Below are positions 7,751 through 18,525 of a stretch of DNA of 50,863 bases, piece by piece; position 1 is the stretch's first letter, and each line of letters opens with the position of its first letter. Under the pieces are notes generated by a model, which did not search any database, had not been told where the DNA came from, and saw nothing but the letters and a program-made list of their open reading frames with translations. The position numbers and the translations under genes are program-made. This DNA comes from an uncultured Verrucomicrobiales bacterium. Lineage in GTDB: Bacteria; Verrucomicrobiota; Verrucomicrobiia; Verrucomicrobiales; Akkermansiaceae. Where the stretch lies: the NCBI GenBank assembly GCA_905478925.1, contig CAJQKQ010000055.1, positions 1 to 50,863 on the forward strand. Reading direction: 5' to 3'.

Positions 7751-8143
7751 ATGAAAATTTCAAAAGTCGCCGCCGCCACCGCCCGCCGCCTCTACGGCCT
7801 GTGCCAGGTGGACGGACAGCTTGATGACAACAAGTTGCGCGACCTCGTTTCGAAACTCATCGCCGCCCAGCCACGCGATTACCGTGCCATACTCGCCGCG
7901 ATCCATCGTCTCGCCCGCCTTGAAATGGCGCGCCGCGAGGTTCTTGTGGAAAGCGCCGCTGTCCTCAGTGCCAGCGACGGACAACGAATCGCCACCGGCC
8001 TCGCCGCAGAGCACGGCCCGAACCTCAATATCCAATTCAAGACCAACCCCGAGCTTCTCGGCGGCCTGCGCATCCGCGTCGGCGACGACGTTCTGGACGG
8101 CTCTGTCCAGGGTCGCCTCGACCGCCTGGCCAAGGCATTCTGA
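7751..8143 (+). CDS. atpH: ATP synthase F1 subunit delta, short form
   Basis: Connects the peripheral stalk to the top of F1. The C-terminal signature ELLGGLRIRVGDDVLDGSV with GRLDRLAKAF at the end is canonical. The whole protein is only 130 residues against about 175-180 in most bacteria. The N-terminal helical domain is reduced, with the tail starting SKVAAATARRLYGLCQVDG. It begins 27 bases after atpF and ends 47 bases before atpA. The intact frame and correct gene order suggest a compact lineage version, not a decayed gene. Confidence 0.85.
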   Translation: MKISKVAAATARRLYGLCQVDGQLDDNKLRDLVSKLIAAQPRDYRAILAAIHRLARLEMARREVLVESAAVLSASDGQRIATGLAAEHGPNLNIQFKTNPELLGGLRIRVGDDVLDGSVQGRLDRLAKAF

Positions 8144-8190
8144 TTTTCCCTCAGCCTGAAAACTGAACACTTCCAACTAGCACACCTAAA

Positions 8191-9732
8191 ATGAGCAGCA
8201 TCCTCCAGGACATCGAACAGCAAATCGCCGGCATCAGCTCGAGCGTTGAGAAAACCAACACCGGCACGGTCCGCAAGGTCGGTGACGGCGTCGCCATCAT
8301 CGAAGGACTTTCCGACGTCATGCTCAATGAGATGATCGAGTTTGACGGTGGTGTGACCGGTATGGCTCTGAACCTTGAGGAAAGCGAAGTCGGTGTCGTC
8401 CTTCTTGGTGACTACACCTCCATCTCCGAAGGCAGCTCCTGCCGCACCACTGGCAAGCTGCTCTCCGTCCCTGTCGGCGAAGCGCTCCTCGGCCGCGTCG
8501 TCAATGCGCTCGGCGCACCGATCGACGGCAAGGGTGAGATCGCCGCCTCCGCTCACTACCCGGTGGAGAAGATCGCCCCCGGCATCATCAAACGGAAATC
8601 CGTTTCCGTCCCCGTCCAGACCGGGATTATGGCCATCGACGCCATGGTGCCAATCGGCCGCGGCCAGCGTGAGCTGATCATCGGTGACCGTGCCACCGGC
8701 AAGTCCACCATCGCCGTGGACACCATCATTTCCCAGGCGCAGCAAAACAAGGCCGCCGAGCAAGGCAAGCTGAAGAACCACAAGCCGATGTATTGCATCT
8801 ACGTCGCCGTCGGCCAGAAACTCTCCAACGTCGCCCGGATCCAGAAGACCCTCGAGGACGCCGGCGCGATGGAATACACCACCATCGTTTCCGCTTCCGC
8901 TTCGGACGCCGCAGCGATGCAGTTCCTCGCCCCATATGCAGGTTGCTCCATCGCGGAATACCTCATGGACAAGGGTAAGGACTGCCTGATCGTCTTCGAC
9001 GACCTTTCCAAGCACGCTGTCGCCTACCGTCAGGTCTCCCTGATCCTCCGCCGCCCGTCCGGTCGTGAGGCTTATCCCGGTGACGTTTTCTACCTCCACT
9101 CCCGCCTCCTTGAGCGCTCCGCGCGCCTTTCCGAACAGGCAGGTGGCGGCTCCCTCACTGCGCTTCCGATCATCGAAACGCAGGCCGGAGACGTTTCCGC
9201 ATACATTCCGACCAACGTGATCTCCATCACCGACGGCCAGATCTACCTGGAAACCGACCTCTTCTATCAGGGCATCCGCCCCGCCATCTCGGTTGGTCTC
9301 TCCGTTTCCCGGGTTGGTTCCGCCGCTCAGACGAAGACGATCAAGTCCGTCGCCGGAACCACCAAACTTGACCTCGCCCAATACCGCGAGCTCCAGGCCT
9401 TCGCGCAGTTCGGCTCCGACCTGGACGCGCAGACCAAGAAGAAACTCGAGCGCGGTGCTCGCATCGTTGAGCTCTTCAAGCAGAACCAATACTCCCCGCT
9501 CGCGATGGAGATGGAGGCGATCTACCTCTTCGCGATGCAGAACGGCTTCTTCGACGACGTGGAAGTGAAGGACATCAGCCGTTGCCAGGATGCAATGGGC
9601 GAGTTCTTCAACACTCGCAAGGGCGAGCTCCTCGACAAGATCCGCAACGAGAAGCCGGATCTCAAGAAGGACGCCGCCATGGTTGATGCCGTCAAGCAGG
9701 CGCTCGACGACTTCAAGAAATCCTGGAAATAA
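8191..9732 (+). CDS. atpA: ATP synthase F1 subunit alpha
   Basis: The non-catalytic nucleotide-binding subunit of F1, 513 residues, the standard length. The N-terminal beta-barrel holds [17 protein letters not shown]. The Walker A motif is GDRATGKS at residues 165-172 (usually GDRQTGKT). The sequence [19 protein letters not shown] contains Walker B, and the arginine finger region is [14 protein letters not shown]. The helical C-terminus is complete. No Shine-Dalgarno sequence precedes the ATG; the spacer contains CTGAAAACTGAACACTTCC, a word type seen again before atpC. Confidence 0.97.
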   Translation: MSSILQDIEQQIAGISSSVEKTNTGTVRKVGDGVAIIEGLSDVMLNEMIEFDGGVTGMALNLEESEVGVVLLGDYTSISEGSSCRTTGKLLSVPVGEALLGRVVNALGAPIDGKGEIAASAHYPVEKIAPGIIKRKSVSVPVQTGIMAIDAMVPIGRGQRELIIGDRATGKSTIAVDTIISQAQQNKAAEQGKLKNHKPMYCIYVAVGQKLSNVARIQKTLEDAGAMEYTTIVSASASDAAAMQFLAPYAGCSIAEYLMDKGKDCLIVFDDLSKHAVAYRQVSLILRRPSGREAYPGDVFYLHSRLLERSARLSEQAGGGSLTALPIIETQAGDVSAYIPTNVISITDGQIYLETDLFYQGIRPAISVGLSVSRVGSAAQTKTIKSVAGTTKLDLAQYRELQAFAQFGSDLDAQTKKKLERGARIVELFKQNQYSPLAMEMEAIYLFAMQNGFFDDVEVKDISRCQDAMGEFFNTRKGELLDKIRNEKPDLKKDAAMVDAVKQALDDFKKSWK

Positions 9733-9772
9733 AATCTTCCTCTCCGCTCAAAGCACTTAGCTCTACGCTCAA

Positions 9773-10633
9773 ATGGCCAACCTCCGAGACATCCGCCGCC
9801 GAATTAAATCGGTCAAGAACACCGCCCAGATCACCCGGGCGATGCAGCTCGTTGCGGCCGCGAAGATGAAGAAAGCCCAGGATCAGGCGTTGGCCGGCCG
9901 AGAATACTCGAGCCAGCTCAACGCGGTTCTCAGCGATATTGCTGCGAACTTCTCGGACGAGGTTTCGCACCCTCTGCTCGAAGTCCGCGAGGGCAATCGT
10001 GAGCTCGTCCTGGTGGTTTCCACGGACAAAGGGCTTTGCGGACCGCTCAACACGAACGTCGCGAAGAAGCTCCGCGCCACCACCTCCGACACTGCAGATT
10101 ATGTGACCGTAGGCCGCAAGCTCCGCATCATGCTGGAGAAAACCAAGAAGCACATCCTCGCGGATTACACGGTGAAAGACCCGGTTCCCTTCGCTGATGC
10201 GCGCTCGATCGCCGGCTTTCTCACCAAGCAGTTCACGGATGGAAACTACGACAAGGTCTCCATCGTCTACACCCGCTTCGTCAACACCCTGACACAGGTG
10301 CCCGAGGTCATTCAGCTTCTGCCCGTCCAGCCGCCCGAGCAGTCGGACGACGACGGAGCTATCGCCGGCGATACTTCCGAGCACCTTTTCGAGCCTTCAC
10401 CGGCGGAGGTTCTCGCCTCGATTCTCCCTCTCTACGTCAATTTCCAGGTCTATCAGGCGCTTCTCGAAGCCCGTGCCACCGAGCACTCCGCCCGGATGGT
10501 CGCGATGAAAGCCGCTACCGACAACGCCAAGAAATTCATCAAGGAGCTCACCCTCCAATACAACAAGGTTCGCCAAGCCGCGATCACCGCCGAGCTTCTC
10601 GAGATCACCACGGCGATGAAGGCCATGGAGTAA
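9773..10633 (+). CDS. atpG: ATP synthase F1 subunit gamma
   Basis: The central rotor shaft. The 286-residue protein has the N-terminal helix MANLRDIRRRIKSVKNTAQI with TRAMQLVAAAKMKKAQ, the central Rossmann-like part with VSTDKGLCGPLNTN, and the C-terminal helix ending in ITTAMKAME that sits inside the alpha-beta ring. Lies between atpA and atpD as usual. The 120-base spacer to atpD contains a perfect 18-bp inverted repeat. Confidence 0.96.
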   Translation: MANLRDIRRRIKSVKNTAQITRAMQLVAAAKMKKAQDQALAGREYSSQLNAVLSDIAANFSDEVSHPLLEVREGNRELVLVVSTDKGLCGPLNTNVAKKLRATTSDTADYVTVGRKLRIMLEKTKKHILADYTVKDPVPFADARSIAGFLTKQFTDGNYDKVSIVYTRFVNTLTQVPEVIQLLPVQPPEQSDDDGAIAGDTSEHLFEPSPAEVLASILPLYVNFQVYQALLEARATEHSARMVAMKAATDNAKKFIKELTLQYNKVRQAAITAELLEITTAMKAME

Positions 10634-10647
10634 AGTGCTGAGTGAGC

Positions 10648-10730
10648 AGTGATCAGTGATCAGTGCTCTCCAGATGAATCTCCCGATTACCGACCCATAC
10701 CGCAATACGACCCACTGATCACTGATCACT
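10648..10730. repeat. Perfect 18-bp inverted repeat between atpG and atpD
   Basis: AGTGATCAGTGATCAGTG (10648-10665) is an exact reverse complement of 10713-10730, separated by 47 bases. Each arm is itself a tandem of the 8-base word TGATCAGT. In mRNA it would form a strong stem-loop just before atpD; its sequence style resembles other spacers in this window. Confidence 0.85.
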
Positions 10731-10732
10731 AG

Positions 10733-12220
<1,488 letters not shown>

Positions 12221-12308
12221 CCACAAGTTTGCTAGTTTTCAGTGTTCGGTTTTCAGGGGAGACTCTGAATGACAACTGGAAACGGAAAACTTGAACCCGA
12301 AAAATCAT

Positions 12309-12722
12309 ATGTCCCTGCACCTCGAAATCGTCACACCTGAGAAGAAAATTTTCTCCGACACGGTCGACAACGTTTACCTTCCCGGAGCGGATGGGGAGAT
12401 GGGCATTTTGCCGAGCCACGCCAGCCTTGTGACGGCCCTCCAGCCCGGCGAGCTGCGCTACTTGCGTGAAGGCCAGGTCATCACACTCGCGATCGGATCG
12501 GGATTTGCGGAAATCTCCCAGGACAAGGCCGTGGTCCTTACCGACATGGCTCTTGGCGAGGCGGAGATCGACGAGCAGGCAACCGAGGATGCGATCAAGC
12601 GCGCCGAGGAAAAACTGCAGGGAGTCGATCACAGCATGGGCGCCGAGGAGGTTGCTTATCTGCAAGGCATCATTGCCAAGCAGAGCGCCGCACTTCGCTT
12701 CAAGCGCAAGCACATGAATTAG
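12309..12722 (+). CDS. atpC: ATP synthase F1 subunit epsilon
   Basis: Regulatory and rotor-foot subunit of 137 residues. The N-terminal beta-sandwich has LEIVTPEKKIFSDTVDNVYLPG, then DGEMGILPSHASLVTAL and GSGFAEISQDKAVVL. The C-terminal helical hairpin (from about residue 85) is rich in E, A and K. The ATG at 12309 is chosen; an upstream TTG would add six non-conserved residues. Last gene of the operon; a tandem hairpin follows the stop. Confidence 0.93.
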   Translation: MSLHLEIVTPEKKIFSDTVDNVYLPGADGEMGILPSHASLVTALQPGELRYLREGQVITLAIGSGFAEISQDKAVVLTDMALGEAEIDEQATEDAIKRAEEKLQGVDHSMGAEEVAYLQGIIAKQSAALRFKRKHMN

Positions 12723-12728
12723 CCTATG

Positions 12729-12786
12729 GAGTGGCGAACACTGGTTCGCCACTCAAAGAGCTGTCATGGCGAACCAGCGTTCGCCA
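12729..12786. repeat. Tandem palindromes at the atpC-addA junction
   Basis: GAGTGGCGAAC (12729-12739) pairs with GTTCGCCACTC (12744-12754), and a shorter copy TGGCGAAC (12767-12774) pairs with GTTCGCCA (12779-12786). The second hairpin encodes the last residues of the helicase gene on the minus strand. The pair probably serves as a bidirectional terminator and resembles a duplicated mobile palindrome. Confidence 0.7.
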
Positions 12787-15700
12787 CTCCACCCAGCGCG
12801 GTGGAAACCAACAGGCATTTAACCGCCGCCCCGGGGTAGATCGTTTCCATCGCTTTCCGGTAGGCCGTCATTTGTCCTGCATACCTCTCGATTAGCTCTT
12901 CCGCGTTTTCTACGTGATCCGTTTTGAAGTCGAAGATCTCCACCCGCTCCACTGCGCCTTGGGCATCGCGGTGAAGGTGCAACCTGTCGATCGCTCCGCT
13001 CATCCATTTGCCATCGATCAGCGCCTCGATCCGTTGTTCGCGGTGGAGTGATACCGAGGACTCGCCTCTTGTGAAAAGCGCCCGGATTTCCGAGCGCGCG
13101 AGAATTTTCCTGACGCCTTCGCCAACCGAGTTCGCAGGAAACTCGGGCTCCTCTTCGTCGATCCAACCGATATTCTCGAATGCGGCATGCATCGCGGTTC
13201 CGAATCGGCGACCTTCGCCGGAGCCGCTTCTGGCTGCCGTGGAATCCTTCTTTTGCCCGCTGGGCGTGCTGCGAGATCGCTTTGCCACCGCTTTGCCCAA
13301 AACCTCCGTGGAATCTTCGGGCAATATTTCAAGCGCGGCGATCCCATCGACCCAGTTCGAATTGCCTGTTTCAAAAATCGTATTTTCAGCGGCGTCGAGC
13401 CCGAGCGAGTTCATCAACCAATTTTGCAGGCTGGGCTTATTGTCGTCCGCCTTCGCGGGTGGGGTGTCGAGCAACACGTGGAGTCCTCGCTTGGCCCGGG
13501 TCATGGCGACGTAGAGTTTGCAGAAAGCCTCGTAGGTCTGCCGGACGAACCACTTCTCCTCGGGTTCGCTCAGTTCGGGAATCAACGAGCGAGCCCATTG
13601 TGCCGGAGCAGCGGTCAGCCAGCCGTCGCCAGAGACCGTTTTGTAGTGCCCCATATCCGGGATTTTGTCCTTCGGGATGTCGGGCAGGATCACCACATCG
13701 AAGCCCAGGCCTTTCGATTTGTGGACGGTCATCACCTGCACCGCTGCGACTCCCGGGCTTTGTGAAATCTTCATCCGCGCGATCCAGTCTGCCGCCTCCC
13801 TGGCTGTGACCACGCCCTGGTTATCGAGATCTCCGAGCGCTTCCAGCAGATCCGCTGCCCTGCGTTTCCCGAAGTCGCCGAGGTTCGCGTGCAATTCCGA
13901 AACAAGCTCCCCAGCCATCCCTGCAAACCCGGCTTCCGAGACACGTCCGCCGAGCTTCTCCCAAATCGCTTGCCACGCCGTTCCGAAACGCTGCTCCAGC
14001 CCAGGCCACAGCGGCGACATCATCACGGTTTGCCGGGCGAAGCTGTCCGCCGGATTCGCAAGCCAACGCAGTAGCTGCCAGATCAGCACGCCGACAGGAT
14101 GATCCTTGCCCGGCTCCCGCGCGCCTTCCTCGACGACCTGGAACCCGGCTTCCCGTAAATCGTCGGCGAGCGTCTTGACGTGGTCGTTGGTCGCCATGAG
14201 CACCCCGCAGGAAATCCGTTTCTCCCCGATCCCGAGCTCGTTAAGCAGATCGATCACCCGTTCCGTTTTTTCGTCCTTGGCGATCACCTCGACACGCGAA
14301 TGGCCGGCATTCGCGGGATCCCTGAGAGGCTCTGCGGAAACATGCTCTTCCCATTCCCACTCCGCCGCAGCCTTCCCGAACAGGCGTTGCATCGTATCCC
14401 TGTCGCCAAAGACCTGGTTCACTGGCTCCAGCACCTCGGGGCAGGATCTCCACGATTCCGCCATGGTTTCGACTTCAAGCCCTCCGCTGTAATTTTCCAC
14501 CAGCTCATCGAACAGCCCGACCTCGCCGCCGCGCCATGCGTAGATCGCCTGTTTTTTATCGCCGACGACGAACACCGTGGATTCGTCGTCGGTGATTCCC
14601 TCGTCCACCAGTGGCAGGAGGGCGTTCCATTCATCCCGGCTGGTGTCCTGAAATTCATCTAGCAGCCAATGCTCGTATCTGGCATCCAGCCGGAAATCGA
14701 CAGCCTCACGCCGCAGCCGGGCGTCCTCGCCGGTCATCCATTTTCCCATCAGCCGCTTGACGTCGTCGAAGCCGAGTTTGCCCTTGCGCCTCAGCTCCCG
14801 CTCGACGAGATCGTCGTAGGAGGAAATGACGCCGTGTACCCCGCGCGTTCTGGATAGGGCGGCCGCCAGCTCACACCGCGCCGCCAGCCGCAGAAGCTCG
14901 CGCAAGGCCTCCGCCGCCATGCCTGTGATTTTGAACGGCTTGTAGAAGGAAACCTCCAGCGCCCCGTCTCCTGTGGCCGCCACCTCGATCGTGCTTTTCA
15001 GGAGGCTTGTGGCCTTGTCCAGCGAACCGCTGGCTATCGTGTGTTTCTCCAGCGCATCCAGCATCGCCCCCAAAGCCTTTTCTTGCCGCTTGTCGGTCGT
15101 GGTCACGTTAGCCAAATCCCTCCTCGCCCGTTCGATCAGGCCACCCTTTTGCTTCTCCCACTCGGAAATTTTCACCCCGGCCAGCCCGCCCGGCCCCCAT
15201 TCGGTTTCCGCTGGGGAAACGAAATGCAGGTGCCAGCCCTTGATGAATTCCCGGAGCTCCCCTAGCACCCGGGTGCCCTCTTTGCCCGCCGTCGCCCTGC
15301 GGAAAACCGCAATGAACTCCTCCTCATCCTCCACTGCGATTCCGAAGCCGCCGTCCAGCAGCCCTTCAAGCAGCTCGTCCTTCACGCCCTCCGCGACCTC
15401 GCCCTCCAGAAGATCGAACCTTCCGCCCGTCACTCCGAGCTCATACTGAAAGCCTTTCACCACCTTCGCGAAAAATCCGTCCATGGTTCCCAGGGTCAGG
15501 CGCGGTAAATTCCTCACGACCTTTTCCAGGAGTTCCTCGAAGTCCACAGCGCCCCTGCCGAACTTCCCTTCCAGCTTGGCGGCCTCGTCAGCGTCGTCCG
15601 CCGCTGCTGCCAGTTTCTTGAGAATCGCATCCGCAAATTCCCCCGCCGCCTTGCGGGTGAAGGTCAGAGCGACGATTTTCTCCGGCTCCACCCCGCCCGC

Positions 15701-15790
15701 CATCAGCCCGATCACCCGGTCGCTCAGGCAAAAGGTCTTCCCGGAGCCAGCGGAAGCGAGGACAAGCAGGTTTTTCTCAAGAATTTTCAT
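12764..15790 (-). CDS. addA: AddA/UvrD-like helicase-nuclease
   Basis: A 1008-residue DNA repair enzyme of the RecB/AddA type that unwinds and trims double-strand breaks. Helicase motif I is LASAGSGKT near residue 15, motif Ia is ALTFTRKAAGEF, motif II is DEFQDTSRDEWN near 390, motif III is GDKKQAIYAWRGG, and motif V-VI are TVHKSKGLGFDVV and YVAMTRAKRGL. The C-terminus has a PD-(D/E)XK nuclease: GAIDRLHL and IFDFKTD, followed by Q and Y. AddA normally pairs with AddB, whose gene is not visible upstream or downstream. Convergent with the atp operon; it may be transcribed alone. Confidence 0.88.
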   Translation of the reverse strand: MKILEKNLLVLASAGSGKTFCLSDRVIGLMAGGVEPEKIVALTFTRKAAGEFADAILKKLAAAADDADEAAKLEGKFGRGAVDFEELLEKVVRNLPRLTLGTMDGFFAKVVKGFQYELGVTGGRFDLLEGEVAEGVKDELLEGLLDGGFGIAVEDEEEFIAVFRRATAGKEGTRVLGELREFIKGWHLHFVSPAETEWGPGGLAGVKISEWEKQKGGLIERARRDLANVTTTDKRQEKALGAMLDALEKHTIASGSLDKATSLLKSTIEVAATGDGALEVSFYKPFKITGMAAEALRELLRLAARCELAAALSRTRGVHGVISSYDDLVERELRRKGKLGFDDVKRLMGKWMTGEDARLRREAVDFRLDARYEHWLLDEFQDTSRDEWNALLPLVDEGITDDESTVFVVGDKKQAIYAWRGGEVGLFDELVENYSGGLEVETMAESWRSCPEVLEPVNQVFGDRDTMQRLFGKAAAEWEWEEHVSAEPLRDPANAGHSRVEVIAKDEKTERVIDLLNELGIGEKRISCGVLMATNDHVKTLADDLREAGFQVVEEGAREPGKDHPVGVLIWQLLRWLANPADSFARQTVMMSPLWPGLEQRFGTAWQAIWEKLGGRVSEAGFAGMAGELVSELHANLGDFGKRRAADLLEALGDLDNQGVVTAREAADWIARMKISQSPGVAAVQVMTVHKSKGLGFDVVILPDIPKDKIPDMGHYKTVSGDGWLTAAPAQWARSLIPELSEPEEKWFVRQTYEAFCKLYVAMTRAKRGLHVLLDTPPAKADDNKPSLQNWLMNSLGLDAAENTIFETGNSNWVDGIAALEILPEDSTEVLGKAVAKRSRSTPSGQKKDSTAARSGSGEGRRFGTAMHAAFENIGWIDEEEPEFPANSVGEGVRKILARSEIRALFTRGESSVSLHREQRIEALIDGKWMSGAIDRLHLHRDAQGAVERVEIFDFKTDHVENAEELIERYAGQMTAYRKAMETIYPGAAVKCLLVSTALGGVANAGSP

Positions 15791-15929
15791 CGGATTGTTC
15801 CCGCAAACCTCGCGATTTCCGGGCTTTTGTCACGGATTGTTTGTGGCTCGGCCGATAGAATCACCTGGAATCCGCAGGATATCAGTAGCTTGTGAAATGC
15901 CATGTGACAAATCAGCCACAGTTTTCTAT

Positions 15930-15945
15930 TGGCACGCCTAGTTCT
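15930..15945 (+). promoter_or_regulatory. Possible partial sigma-54 promoter
   Basis: TGGCACG at 15930-15936 is a perfect match to the -24 element of sigma-54 promoters. The -12 element, expected as TTGC, reads GTTC, so the key GC is not conserved. PEP-CTERM genes in some bacteria are controlled by sigma-54 with PrsK/PrsR, which makes the position upstream of the PEP-CTERM gene suggestive. Confidence 0.3.
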
Positions 15946-16003
15946 TCTTTGTTAGATGCCTAAGTCTGCGCGGAATGAATCTGCACGCTATCCCACAATC
16001 AAA

Positions 16004-16624
16004 ATGAAATTGAAAACGACAACTCTATCGATATTGTCCTTATTTGCCCTCGGGACAATTTCGAGTCAGGCAGCGACAGTGTTTTTAACCAATGCATCCG
16101 GTGCGTCTGGAGAGCTTGGTGAGTTACTTGATGGACTAGATGCAACTGATATTGGAACCCCAGCCGCAACAGTCACGGTGCCAGGATTTACATCTCTTGA
16201 TCTAACTCTTCTCTCGATAGCCTCTGATGCCGCATCTGGAGACCAATTGAATGCCACGGCTTCCTCATTTGGGATTAACGATGGAGTGACTGGTGATGAA
16301 ACCGACGCCTTCGATGCCGGAGTGAACGAAATAGCAACTTTTTCGTTCAGCCAAGACGTTGAAATCACCTCATTAAGTTTTGTGATCTTCACGAGTGGTG
16401 AAGTCTTCAATTTTGGAGGAGTGAGCATCGCGGATTCTGCTGCACCTAGTAACACTTTTACTTTTGTGGATCCTTTGGCTATTGCGGCTAACACATCGTT
16501 TAACATGAAAGCAACGACTGGCACAGTTGGACTTACATCGTTTGAAGTGACCGTGGTTCCCGAGCCCTCCGCCGCCCTTTTCGGTGCGATTGGAGCCCTC
16601 GCACTCCTCCTCCGCCGGCGCTGA
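16004..16624 (+). CDS. PEP-CTERM sorting-domain protein
   Basis: A 206-residue exported protein. Residues 1-23 (MKLKTTTLSILSLFALGTISS and on) form a signal peptide. The middle is a Thr/Ser/Ala-rich beta-type region without a recognised enzyme motif. The C-terminus has VPEPSAALFGAIGALALL and an LLRRR tail: the PEP-CTERM signal recognised by an exosortase, which anchors or releases the protein at the surface. The ATG at 16004 is chosen for the signal peptide, not the upstream start at 15956. The gene is more AT-rich than its neighbours, as if acquired or evolving faster. A terminator follows. Confidence 0.88.
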   Translation: MKLKTTTLSILSLFALGTISSQAATVFLTNASGASGELGELLDGLDATDIGTPAATVTVPGFTSLDLTLLSIASDAASGDQLNATASSFGINDGVTGDETDAFDAGVNEIATFSFSQDVEITSLSFVIFTSGEVFNFGGVSIADSAAPSNTFTFVDPLAIAANTSFNMKATTGTVGLTSFEVTVVPEPSAALFGAIGALALLLRRR

Positions 16625-16656
16625 TTTTTCTTGGAGGGATTTTCCCCGCGCATAAG

Positions 16657-16688
16657 ACCGGCGATTCCCCGTGGGTCGCCGGTTTTTT
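16657..16688 (+). terminator. Intrinsic terminator after the PEP-CTERM gene
   Basis: ACCGGCGA (16657-16664) pairs perfectly with TCGCCGGT (16676-16683), followed by a T run to 16688, 33 bases after the stop codon. Confidence 0.9.
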
Positions 16689-16701
16689 GTGTCGTGGTCA
16701 T

Positions 16702-16906
16702 GAATGGTGGTAGGGGCAATCCGGCTCGGTTGCCCCACTTCAAAAATCTGGCGGCGCTTGGCAAGGAACGGGCGTGAACCCTCCAGCGAAATCGCCGCGT
16801 GCTGCGAAAAAGACGGCTCATTATTAATGAGTTCACTCACGCGAGAACGTTCGCAGCGCCAGATTTTTGATTCGGGCCGGTCGAGCCGAACCGGCGCTAC
16901 CATTGA
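16702..16906. mobile_element. MITE-like double palindrome, copy 1
   Basis: About 205 bases with imperfect terminal inverted arms. TCAAAAATCTGGCG (16740-16753) is an exact inverse of 16857-16870. Each arm carries its own hairpin: GGGGCAA 16713-16719 / TTGCCCC 16730-16736 around CCGGCTCGG on the left, and CCGG 16877-16880 / CCGG 16891-16894 around TCGAGCCGA on the right. No protein is encoded. A second copy with the same design and the same CCGGCTCGG core is at 41853-42030. The family is not one I can name. Confidence 0.7.
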
Positions 16907-17006
16907 AATATTCCAAGGTGCCCGCCATCCTCTGCAAAGGGTTTTCAAAACCCTTCTCCATATTGCTGGCTTGCAAAGCCCTTCCCATGGGTTTCCCCTG
17001 ATCCCT

Positions 17007-17615
17007 GTGAAGCGCAAAAGTTACGGCGACAGGAGCCACGGGGACAAGAACCGGCAGGCACGGGAGAATCGTCATGTGAAACCGGCGACGGAGGAGAAGC
17101 CGGTCCCTTCGCTTGATGAGCACGACTTGATGCGCATCGTTGCCGAGATTGAGGTGCCGTTCCTGCTGATCCTCGATTGTGTGCAGGATCCGCACAACCT
17201 AGGAGCCATCCTCCGCACCGCGGATGGAGCCGGAGTGCATGCGGTGATCGCGCCCAAGGACAAGGCGGTGGGGATCACGGAAACCGTGCGGCGGATTTCC
17301 GTAGGCGCGGCAGATCACGTGCCCTTCGTGCAGGTGACGAACCTCGCCCGTACCATGGAGCAGCTCAAAGAGGCGGGTGTGTGGTTTGTCGGGACGTCCG
17401 ACCGGGCGGAGAAAACCCTCTACGAGCTGGATTTGAAAGGACCGCTGGCTCTGGTGCTGGGAGCCGAGGAAAAAGGAATGCGCCGCCTGACCGAAGAGAA
17501 CTGTGATTTCCTCGCAAAGCTGCCGATGGCCGGGCAAGTGGAATGCCTGAATGTCTCCGTGGCGACGGGAGTCTGCCTGTTCGAGGCGGTGCGGCAGCGC
17601 CGGGTGGAGCCATGA
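17007..17615 (+). CDS. SPOUT (TrmH/SpoU-type) RNA methyltransferase
   Basis: A 202-residue 2'-O-ribose methyltransferase for rRNA or tRNA. All three SpoU motifs are present: [20 protein letters not shown] near residue 53, [13 protein letters not shown] near 150, and [20 protein letters not shown] near 172, where the trefoil knot binds S-adenosylmethionine. The N-terminus is short and basic ([16 protein letters not shown]), without the L30e-like domain of RlmB. The GTG at 17007 is chosen because the open frame upstream runs through a repeat element. Its stop overlaps the start of the metallophosphoesterase gene by four bases, indicating coupled translation. Confidence 0.85.
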   Translation: MKRKSYGDRSHGDKNRQARENRHVKPATEEKPVPSLDEHDLMRIVAEIEVPFLLILDCVQDPHNLGAILRTADGAGVHAVIAPKDKAVGITETVRRISVGAADHVPFVQVTNLARTMEQLKEAGVWFVGTSDRAEKTLYELDLKGPLALVLGAEEKGMRRLTEENCDFLAKLPMAGQVECLNVSVATGVCLFEAVRQRRVEP

Positions 17616-18430
17616 TGCGCCTACCGCTCAGGATTTTTTCCGACCTGCACCTCGGGCACAAGGCTTCGCGCATCGGCGATGTGGAAATGCTCCGGTCGTT
17701 ATTCCGGGGGGCGGGCACCGTGGTTTTCAATGGAGACACCTGGGAGGAGCTGTCGGAACCATGGAGAGAGAAGTCCAAGGCGATGCTCGACGAACTCCGG
17801 GCAATCCTGAAAGAGGAGGGATGCGACACGGTTTTCCTGCCGGGCAACCACGATCCGGGCTGGGAAGGTCTGGGTTTCATTGAGCTGGCCGAGGGCAGGA
17901 TCGTCATCACCCACGGCGACGCGTTGCTGCGCGACGGAGCCCCGTGGAAACGGGAGATGCTCGCGGGACGCGATGTGGTGGATGCGCTATGGCAGGATTC
18001 GCCCGCGGCGGAAACGGATCCCATCGCCCGCCACGAGCTCGCCCGCAAGATCGCGAAGCGCCTGCCGAGCCGTGCGCATCCCGTGGGAAGAAGCCTTTTC
18101 GCGCGGGCACTGGACGCCGCATTCCCGCCGCAGCGGGCGATCACCATACTCCGCGCATGGCTGACGCAGGGACGGCTCGGGGCAAGATTCTGCGAGCGTT
18201 ACTTTGCCGAGGCGGAAATCCTCGTGACCGGTCATTTCCACTGTCTCGGCATCCGCCGGTCGCGCGGCAGGACGGTGATCAATACCGGCTCCTTCGTGGT
18301 TCCTGGCCCTGCCGGATGGCTGGAGTGGGATGGGGAGTCTCTTTCCTCGGGACGCATCCGTGAAACAAGGGACGGAGGAACCGATTTGGGACAATCGAAG
18401 CTCATCAGGAAGTTCATTTCGATAAATTGA
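17612..18430 (+). CDS. Calcineurin-like metallophosphoesterase
   Basis: A 272-residue cytoplasmic phosphoesterase. The metal-binding motifs appear in order: FSDLHLGHK near residue 9, NGDTWE near 40, GNHDPGW near 78, THGD near 100, and GHFH near 208. LpxH-like enzymes end with HTHRP, which is absent, so a specific role in lipid A synthesis is not supported. A basic insertion at about residues 140-170 is not typical. Its ATG overlaps the methyltransferase stop (ATGA), so the two form an operon. Confidence 0.85.
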   Translation: MMRLPLRIFSDLHLGHKASRIGDVEMLRSLFRGAGTVVFNGDTWEELSEPWREKSKAMLDELRAILKEEGCDTVFLPGNHDPGWEGLGFIELAEGRIVITHGDALLRDGAPWKREMLAGRDVVDALWQDSPAAETDPIARHELARKIAKRLPSRAHPVGRSLFARALDAAFPPQRAITILRAWLTQGRLGARFCERYFAEAEILVTGHFHCLGIRRSRGRTVINTGSFVVPGPAGWLEWDGESLSSGRIRETRDGGTDLGQSKLIRKFISIN

Positions 18431-18525
18431 TATTTAGGACTTGCTTAAATTAAACCAAGAGATTTACTGAATCTTTAAAATTTTGGGTCGCTTTTACCAT
18501 GCAGAGGTGCTAAGATCACAGCGCT

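Larger units (their letters stand above)
16625..17006. other. Spacer with terminator and palindromic element
   Basis: No gene is supported. The methyltransferase frame is open back to 16704 but crosses a palindromic element. Contents: terminator 16657-16688, MITE-like element 16702-16906, and about 100 bases (16907-17006) with a small hairpin AAGGGTTTT / AAAACCCTT near 16937-16955. Confidence 0.6.
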
